A DNA stretch of 64,000 bases from Nitrosospira sp. Nsp2 (GTDB lineage Bacteria > Pseudomonadota > Gammaproteobacteria > Burkholderiales > Nitrosomonadaceae). This document shows positions 57,064 through 64,000 of the stretch, in pieces. Every line of letters begins with the position of its first letter. The first letter of the stretch is position 1. Both the position numbers and the translations under genes were made by a program. The stretch is taken from positions 558,001-622,000 of the forward strand of contig NZ_QAOU01000002.1 in assembly GCF_003050965.1 (NCBI RefSeq). Direction: 5' to 3'. The notes under the pieces were generated by a model. It worked only from the letters and a program-made list of their open reading frames with translations, did no database searches and was not told the origin of the DNA.

Positions 57064-57590
57064 CGCGTTTCTTGCTGCCGCTGGGAATTTTTGTAGTGCT
57101 GGTAGGGTTTTTACTCGTGGGATTGAATCTCAATCCCCGGCAGGTGCCCTCGCCTCTGATCGGGAAACCTGCCCCTGAATTCCAGTTGCAGCAATTGCAC
57201 CAGGCGGAGCAAACGCTGACATCCAAGGATAATCTGGGCAAAGTATGGCTGTTGAACGTGTGGGCCTCCTGGTGCGTCTCGTGCCGGGAGGAGCACCCCC
57301 TCCTGGTTGAGCTGGCAAAGTCCGGCATCGTTCCTGTTTATGGTCTCAACTATAAGGATCAGCGCGATGATGCACTGAAATGGCTCAAACAGTTTGGAGA
57401 TCCTTACACTGTCAGCATCGTTGATCCGGAAGGCAGGACGGGGATAGATTATGGCGTGTACGGCGTTCCTGAAACTTACGTTATCGATAAGAAAGGTGTT
57501 ATCCGGTACAAGCAAATAGGACCTGTGACAGTGGAAGCGCTGCAAACAAAAATCCTGCCGCTGGTTAAGGAATTGGAATTACAGGGATGA
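57060..57590 (+). CDS. ccmG: Thiol:disulfide interchange protein CcmG/DsbE
   Basis: 176 residues: one N-terminal membrane anchor (FLLPLGIFVVLVGFLLVGLNL), then a thioredoxin fold with active site WCVSC (LLNVWASWCVSCREEHPLL), the GVYGVPETYVIDKKGVIRYK cis-Pro region and the family's acidic insert. It reduces the CXXCH cysteines of apocytochromes. Overlaps ccmF by 4 bp. Confidence 0.95.
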   Translation: MTRFLLPLGIFVVLVGFLLVGLNLNPRQVPSPLIGKPAPEFQLQQLHQAEQTLTSKDNLGKVWLLNVWASWCVSCREEHPLLVELAKSGIVPVYGLNYKDQRDDALKWLKQFGDPYTVSIVDPEGRTGIDYGVYGVPETYVIDKKGVIRYKQIGPVTVEALQTKILPLVKELELQG

Positions 57591-57646
57591 GTCTGAGGCT
57601 TTTATTTCCATCACTGAAAGATGACGGCACTCATAAGGGTGACAGC

Positions 57647-58138
57647 ATGACGAAGGCTTTCTTCGGCGCAACGGGATTTGCATTTCTGCTCGCGTTCCTC
57701 CTTGCGCTGACTCCGGTCTGGGCCAAGGAGGCCGCACCCGTAGCTGAGGACCCGGAGATCGAGAAACGCATGACTACTTTGTCCGAGGATTTGCGTTGCC
57801 TCGTGTGCCAGAACGAAACGATCGCGGCTTCGCGCGCGGATTTTGCCAACGATCTTCGGCGGGAAATTCGGGAACAAATGCAGGCCAAGAAATCGGACAA
57901 GGAGATTGTTGATTTTCTCGTCGCGCGGTATGGAGATTTCGTGCTTTATCGTCCGCCGGTTAAATCCACAACCTTACTCCTATGGTTTGGACCTTTCATT
58001 TTTCTTCTGGGCGGCGCCATCGCACTGCTCGTTTATCTCAAGCAGCGCCGCAAGCAGATCCAGGAACCACAGCTATCCGACCAGGAACTCAAACACACTG
58101 AAGACCTGCTAAAGGAACGCAAGGGTAACAACGCATGA
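57647..58138 (+). CDS. ccmH: Cytochrome c maturation protein CcmH
   Basis: 163 residues from ATG 57647: signal peptide (FGATGFAFLLAFLLALTPVWA), the redox motif LRCLVCQNETIAASRADFANDLR, then IVDFLVARYGDFVLYRPPV and one membrane helix before a charged tail. It presents reduced apocytochrome to CcmF. An ATG at 57587 overlapping the ccmG stop is in frame, but would add 20 polar residues before the signal peptide. Confidence 0.92.
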   Translation: MTKAFFGATGFAFLLAFLLALTPVWAKEAAPVAEDPEIEKRMTTLSEDLRCLVCQNETIAASRADFANDLRREIREQMQAKKSDKEIVDFLVARYGDFVLYRPPVKSTTLLLWFGPFIFLLGGAIALLVYLKQRRKQIQEPQLSDQELKHTEDLLKERKGNNA

Positions 58139-59466
58139 CATCATTCTGGGTAGTTGCCGGCGTATTTATCGTCGGCGCTTTAATGTTCGTCCTCCCTACA
58201 TTGTGGAGCAAAAGGAATCGCGACGGCGGCGTAGCTCGCGACGCGACCAATATAGATGTCTATCGCGATCAATTGGCTGAACTAGACAGCGATTTGCGCA
58301 GTGACATCCTCACACGGGAGCAATACGAGCAAAGCAAACGGGAATTGCAGCAACGGATGCTGGAGGATATTCCTCAGGGAGAAACCATGGCAGCCACACT
58401 GATGAGCGGCAATCGAAATGTTGCCACCATAACGCTGACGACCCTGGCCGTGCCATTGCTGGCAGTTTCGCTCTATCTTTGGCTGGGCAATACCAAAGCA
58501 TTGTTGCCGCAACCCGCGGCGACGGAACATCCCGCCATGTCATCAGCAGGATCAGCAGAAGGCGGCCATCCGGATTTTTCGTCGGTGCTTGAAAACCTTA
58601 TCGCCAGGCTCAGGGATCAGCCTGATGATATCGAAGGCTGGCTCATGCTGGGACGCACCTATGCCATGATGCAGCGTTTCAACGAGGCAAAAGAGGCGTA
58701 TGAAAAAGTGCTGGCCTTGGCCCCGGATAATTCGGAAGTCCTTACCGACTATGCCGACATTGTAGCGATGACACACGACGGCAGTCTGGTTGGCGAGCCT
58801 TACGAGCTGATCAAGAAAGCCCTGCGCCTGGATGCAAGGAACCCGAAGGCGCTTGCGCTCGCGGGCACGGCTGAATTTGAGCAGAAAAAATATAAGGAGG
58901 CTGCAGCGTCCTGGGAAAAGCTGCTCGCGCTTGTTCCGCCATCGGAAGCCGAGCTGGTGCAATCGGTCAGGGCCAGCATTGATGAGGCAAAATCACTTGC
59001 CTCAGGCGGCAAAGGCGGGATGATTGCGAGAGCCATGGAACAGCCATCCGGAGGTCAGACTCCCCCTCCGACAGAGAACAAACCGGCCGCAGCCGCCGGT
59101 GCGGGGGCGGCGACGGCTGCATCAGGCACGCTTTCCGGCAAGGTAACGTTGGGCCCTGCCATGGCGGCCAAAACCTCCCCCACCGACAGCGTGTATATTT
59201 TTGCACGCGCCAAGGCTGGGCCCAGGGCGCCGCTCGCGACGCTGCGCCTGCAGGTCAAAGACCTGCCTGCAAGTTTTACGCTGAATGACTCAATGGCAAG
59301 GTCTGGGGTCCAGCTGTCTACTTTTCCCGATGAAGTGGTAGTAGGCGCCAGAATCTCCAAATCCGGCTCTCCCATGCCTCAAAGTGGCGATCTGCAAGGG
59401 CTCAGCCAGCCGACAAGGGTCGGCGACAAGAGTATCAATGTAGTGATTGATCAGCAGCTACCTTAA
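58135..59466 (+). CDS. ccmI: Cytochrome c maturation protein CcmI
   Basis: 443 residues: two N-terminal membrane helices (VVAGVFIVGALMFVLPTLW and LTTLAVPLLAVSLYLWLG) around a cytoplasmic loop with a leucine-zipper-like part, then TPR repeats (GWLMLGRTYAMMQRFNEAKEAYEKVLALAPDN) and a beta-rich periplasmic C-terminal domain (SVYIFARAKAGPRAPLATLRLQVKDLPASFTLNDS). It holds the C-terminus of apocytochromes. Start overlaps ccmH by 4 bp. A 10-bp tandem duplication GCTACCTTAA spans the stop codon. Confidence 0.94.
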   Translation: MTSFWVVAGVFIVGALMFVLPTLWSKRNRDGGVARDATNIDVYRDQLAELDSDLRSDILTREQYEQSKRELQQRMLEDIPQGETMAATLMSGNRNVATITLTTLAVPLLAVSLYLWLGNTKALLPQPAATEHPAMSSAGSAEGGHPDFSSVLENLIARLRDQPDDIEGWLMLGRTYAMMQRFNEAKEAYEKVLALAPDNSEVLTDYADIVAMTHDGSLVGEPYELIKKALRLDARNPKALALAGTAEFEQKKYKEAAASWEKLLALVPPSEAELVQSVRASIDEAKSLASGGKGGMIARAMEQPSGGQTPPPTENKPAAAAGAGAATAASGTLSGKVTLGPAMAAKTSPTDSVYIFARAKAGPRAPLATLRLQVKDLPASFTLNDSMARSGVQLSTFPDEVVVGARISKSGSPMPQSGDLQGLSQPTRVGDKSINVVIDQQLP

Positions 59467-59726
59467 GCTACCTTAAAGCATGCGAGGACGCCGCAAACCC
59501 TGAAACTGCTACCGGGGAACCCTTCAAAACTTTGTACCACGGGCTGAGAAGCGGGTTAGAACACGCTAACCTCCTTCTTTAGCCGAACTGGTTTTACAGA
59601 GATTATTCCTTCCCCGCCCTGAAATCGCAATCCACAGGTTGTCCCTGCTGCAACTGCCTGAATTGATTTTTCCCAGTTAAAAAACCCTCGCCTCATCGGA
59701 ACTCAGCACCATGGGCAAGCCGGGAA

Positions 59727-60752
59727 TCATTGAGCGCGCAACTGATGATTGACCCATAGGGCCACAGTAAAGAGCAGCAGCGCGCCTGCCTGATGCGCCG
59801 CCGCCAGCGGTAGCGGAACCACCAGCAGCAAGGTGGAAATGCCCAGACTTATCTGCACTGCCAACATGACCAGTAAAAGGGTGCATGCGAAGCGCGCCGA
59901 TCCTGAAAGTGGTACGCTCCTGGATTTAAACCAGAAAATTGAAATCAGAAAAGCCAGCAGCCACGCGATCAGCCGATGGTCGAATTGCACCGTCGCCATG
60001 TTATCGAAAAAATTCCGATACCACGGCTCCAGCATGAATATTTCCGGTGGCACCAAATGCCCGTTCATCAGGGGAAAAGTATTGTAGGCCATCCCGGCCC
60101 GGATGCCGGCAACGAACCCCCCCGACAGAATCATGATGAAGATGAGAGCGGTCAGTGCGATGGAAAAGCGGCGCAGGCCTCTTAATCTGCTGTTTGCAAG
60201 CGGTGCGCCAGTTGTGCCGGCGGGATATAGCAACCCCAGAGCGACCCAGAACATGGCGGCATAGATAACGAAGGCAAGGCCCAGATGGGCTGTCAGTCGA
60301 TACTGGCTGACGTGCGGGTTCTCCACCAGGCCGCTCTTAACCATGTACCACCCCATCGCGCCCTGAAGGCCACCCAGCACAAAGATCCCGGCAAGCTTAA
60401 TCCCCAGCGGCCGGTCGATTGCTTTTCTGATGGCAAAGTAAAGAAACGGCACAAAGAATGCCAAGCCGATAACGCGACCGAGCAGGCGATGAAAATACTC
60501 CCACCAGAAGATACGTTTGAATTCATCCAGGCTCATGCCCAGATTCACCTTTTTATACTGCGGCGTCTGGTGATACTTTTCAAAAAGCTCTTCCCAATCG
60601 TTTTGGCTGAGCGGAGGGACGGTGCCAACGAGGGGCTGCCATTCGACGATAGAAAGTCCTGACTCGGTCAGTCTGGTGACGCCGCCAACAACCACCATGG
60701 CAAACACCAGGGCACAGCAGGCTAACAACCAGATGGCGATGGATTTATGCAT
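59727..60752 (-). CDS. ctaA: Heme A synthase, COX15/CtaA
   Basis: 341 residues, eight helices in two repeats. The first half has [28 protein letters not shown] and [16 protein letters not shown]; the second [27 protein letters not shown] and [11 protein letters not shown], carrying the heme-ligand His residues. This long WEYFHR-containing form is the type 2 (alphaproteobacterial/mitochondrial) synthase. It oxidises heme O to heme A for cytochrome c oxidase. It stands alone here and converges on ccmI. A tandem repeat is just upstream. Confidence 0.95.
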   Translation of the reverse strand: MHKSIAIWLLACCALVFAMVVVGGVTRLTESGLSIVEWQPLVGTVPPLSQNDWEELFEKYHQTPQYKKVNLGMSLDEFKRIFWWEYFHRLLGRVIGLAFFVPFLYFAIRKAIDRPLGIKLAGIFVLGGLQGAMGWYMVKSGLVENPHVSQYRLTAHLGLAFVIYAAMFWVALGLLYPAGTTGAPLANSRLRGLRRFSIALTALIFIMILSGGFVAGIRAGMAYNTFPLMNGHLVPPEIFMLEPWYRNFFDNMATVQFDHRLIAWLLAFLISIFWFKSRSVPLSGSARFACTLLLVMLAVQISLGISTLLLVVPLPLAAAHQAGALLLFTVALWVNHQLRAQ

Positions 60753-60770
60753 GATAGAGTTGGGTGAATT

Positions 60771-60793
60771 AATAACTAAGCGAATAACTAAGC
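60771..60793 (-). repeat. Tandem repeat AATAACTAAGC upstream of ctaA
   Basis: Two exact 11-bp copies (60771-60781, 60783-60793) with a 12-bp step, 19-41 bp ahead of the ctaA start codon. They might be a regulator site or replication slippage. Confidence 0.35.
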
Positions 60794-60829
60794 CAAAAAC
60801 AGCATGATTTCTCGCAGGTCGCTGACCTG

Positions 60830-61273
60830 TTATTTTCCTCGCATTAAACGTTGCTTATCGCGCACCCATTCTTTCTGTTTCTCGGACTCACGCTTGTCGT
60901 GCTGCTTCTTACCTCTAGCCAGGCCGATTTCAAGTTTGACTTTGCCAGCTTTATAATGCATGTCGAGGGGAACGAGCGTGTATCCAGCGCGCTCCACTTT
61001 GCCGATCAGACGTTTGATTTCCTCGGCATGCAACAGCAGCTTGCGCGTGCGAACCGGGTCTGGATTGATGTGCGAGGAGGCGGTCAACAAAGGGCTGATA
61101 TGGCACCCAATGAGAAACAGCTCGCTTTTACGGATAATGACATAAGCTTCTTTCAGCTGCACCCTGCCGGCGCGAATCGCCTTGACCTCCCAACCTTCCA
61201 AAGTAACGCCCGCCTCGTATTTCTCCTCAATAAAGTAGTCGTGAAAGGCCTTCTTATTTTGAACGATACTCAT
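60830..61273 (-). CDS. smpB: SsrA-binding protein SmpB
   Basis: 147 residues: [41 protein letters not shown], then [65 protein letters not shown] with the basic C-terminal tail. It binds tmRNA for ribosome rescue. The tmRNA gene itself is not in the window. Divergent from ratA, a common order in betaproteobacteria. Confidence 0.97.
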   Translation of the reverse strand: MSIVQNKKAFHDYFIEEKYEAGVTLEGWEVKAIRAGRVQLKEAYVIIRKSELFLIGCHISPLLTASSHINPDPVRTRKLLLHAEEIKRLIGKVERAGYTLVPLDMHYKAGKVKLEIGLARGKKQHDKRESEKQKEWVRDKQRLMRGK

Positions 61274-61550
61274 TTAAGGCACTCCCGATCAGGTCCTCGT
61301 GAACGCTTTACTGGTAAAATAGGGATTGAAATACAAAGGGGAGCGTCCGCAGTGCGACTCCTAGGCAAGCTTACGATGCGGGCAACGCAACTCAGCAAGC
61401 CTGCCATTTTACCATAACCGCAGGGGAAGCATCTCGGCCCGCGCGCTCCCTGAGAGGTTTCTTAAGGAAGAAAAAGGGTGAGTTCCACGCGGGTTTGGTG
61501 TATTTTAACAGCTTTCACTACTGCTTCGTCGGGACGGGGCAGTTCATCCT

Positions 61551-61988
61551 ATGGCTGAAATCGAAAAATCCGTTCTGATCGGATATTCTGCGAACCGTAT
61601 GTTTGCCCTTGTGGATAAAGTCGAAGACTATCCCAAGTTTTTGCCGTGGTGCGGCGGTTCATCCGTCATTACTCAAAATGAGTCCGTCACCCACGCCACC
61701 ATCGTAATCGACTATCACCACATCAAGCATAGTTTCACCACGGAAAATATTCGGAAGCCCCCTGAACTGATTGAAATGACACTCCTGAATGGACCATTTC
61801 AAAATTTGGATGGCCACTGGCGCTTCATACCGTTAGCGGAAAACGCCTGCAAGATCGAGTTTCGCCTGCATTACACCTTTGCGCACATATTTCTGGAAAA
61901 ACTCGTGGGTCCCGTGTTTTTCATGATTGCAAACAGCTTCGTCGAAGCCTTCATTCAACGTGCCGAAGAAGTGTATGGAAGCTCATGA
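61551..61988 (+). CDS. ratA: RatA family START-domain protein (COQ10-like)
   Basis: 145 residues of the polyketide cyclase/COQ10 family: IEKSVLIGYSANRMFALVDKVEDYPKFLPWCGGSSVI, then LNGPFQNLDGHWRFIPL and YTFAHIFLEKLVGPVFFMIANSFVEAFIQRAEEVYG. E. coli RatA was reported to block 70S assembly as a toxin; relatives bind ubiquinone. Which applies here is unknown. Overlaps rnfH by 14 bp. Confidence 0.92.
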   Translation: MAEIEKSVLIGYSANRMFALVDKVEDYPKFLPWCGGSSVITQNESVTHATIVIDYHHIKHSFTTENIRKPPELIEMTLLNGPFQNLDGHWRFIPLAENACKIEFRLHYTFAHIFLEKLVGPVFFMIANSFVEAFIQRAEEVYGSS

Positions 61989-62298
61989 GCAGCGGACGGA
62001 CATCGAGGGAATCGACATCGAGGTGGTTTATGCTTTGCCGCATCGCCAGGTTCTCAGGCGCCTGAGCGTTTCGCCTCAGACGACGGTCGAGCAAGCCGTA
62101 GAGCTCTCGGGGATGAGGAGCCTGTTTCCGGAGATTGACTGTTCAATTAACAAACTGGGCATATTCGGGAAACTCGTCAGGCCCGGCACTGTTTTGCGCG
62201 ACCTTGATCGCGTGGAAATCTATCGGCCTTTAATTACCGATCCCAAGGAAAGTCGGCGGCGACGCGCAGAAAAATGCCGGGGTACGCAGAAACGTTGA
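61975..62298 (+). CDS. rnfH: RnfH family ubiquitin-like protein (RatB)
   Basis: 107 residues: IDIEVVYALPHRQVLRRLSVSPQTTVEQAVELSGMRSLFPEIDCSINKLGIFGKLVRPGTVLRDLDRVEIYRPLITDPKESRRRRAEK, a beta-grasp fold with the family's RPL-x-DPK-x-x-RR end. Function unproven. Start ATG 61975 lies inside ratA in another frame. Confidence 0.92.
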   Translation: MEAHEQRTDIEGIDIEVVYALPHRQVLRRLSVSPQTTVEQAVELSGMRSLFPEIDCSINKLGIFGKLVRPGTVLRDLDRVEIYRPLITDPKESRRRRAEKCRGTQKR

Positions 62299-62359
62299 CC
62301 CGCTAGCAAAGGTTTGTACGAAGATTGAGCGTGAAACCGGCCAGCCTTGGTGCCGGTAA

Positions 62360-63904
<1,545 letters not shown>

Positions 63905-64000
63905 ATGCAACTCGGGAAGCTGACCGGCTGGATCGTAGTTCTCCTGGATACGCCTCCCTGTCTTTACCACCGACTGCTCCGGTCATTAGCAGAACAGCGG

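Overview
The window reads as a chromosomal segment of a betaproteobacterium, most likely a Nitrosospira-type ammonia oxidiser. This is inferred from gene content: a full urease operon with a urea transporter, a system I cytochrome c maturation operon, PEP-CTERM surface proteins, betaproteobacterial synteny (pyrG-eno-ftsB, smpB/ratA-rnfH), and few catabolic genes. No marker such as amo, hao or rRNA is present, so the genus is a guess. I see no tRNA, rRNA, CRISPR array, prophage or intact transposon.

Layout. 1-1.3 kb: the end of a secreted-protein gene and two small Ser/Gly/Gln-rich secreted proteins. 1.4-10.1 kb: a DMT exporter, a 3-methyladenine glycosylase (mpg), cstA with its YbdD partner, an STN-type TonB receptor behind a Fur-like box, a broken chrA, and a small periplasmic protein. 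10.4-18.9 kb: an alkylation-repair operon (ada, an uncharacterised 2OG-Fe(II) oxygenase, alkB) behind a good Ada box, a DUF1269 protein, a zinc alcohol dehydrogenase, a PEP-CTERM gene with a sigma-54 promoter, an AlkA-like glycosylase and an amino-acid permease. 19.3-26.4 kb: a GH13 glucosidase, a 1.5 kb gene-poor stretch with an IS3 remnant and a small peptide ORF, then a large winged-helix/STAND/TPR regulator followed by a Tat-type exported beta-carbonic anhydrase.

26.5-43.5 kb is a nitrogen and metal block: urea transporter, ureDABCEFG, an outer-membrane porin, a NarX/NarL-type two-component pair, the nickel regulator NikR, a TonB receptor likely for a metal, and a Znu-type metal ABC transporter. 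Together these could bring urea and nickel in, assemble urease, and supply ammonia and CO2/bicarbonate. 44-49.8 kb: a second PEP-CTERM protein, ftsB-eno-pyrG, an L,D-transpeptidase and tadA. 50.2-51.8 kb: DUF5996 and VOC proteins. 52-59.5 kb: ccmABCDEFGHI, needed for the many c-type cytochromes of such organisms. 59.7-63.9 kb: heme A synthase, smpB, ratA-rnfH and guaB.

The most interesting non-genic signal is a promoter architecture shared by three small exported-protein genes: a 14-bp palindrome (consensus GTGCGSTASCGCAC) whose last base begins a -35-like hexamer, followed at exactly 17 bp by a TAAnnT -10 box. Other regulatory signals are a tandem 11-bp repeat in front of the STAND regulator, an Ada box, a -24/-12 promoter, and two inverted repeats of the same geometry near the nickel/urea genes.
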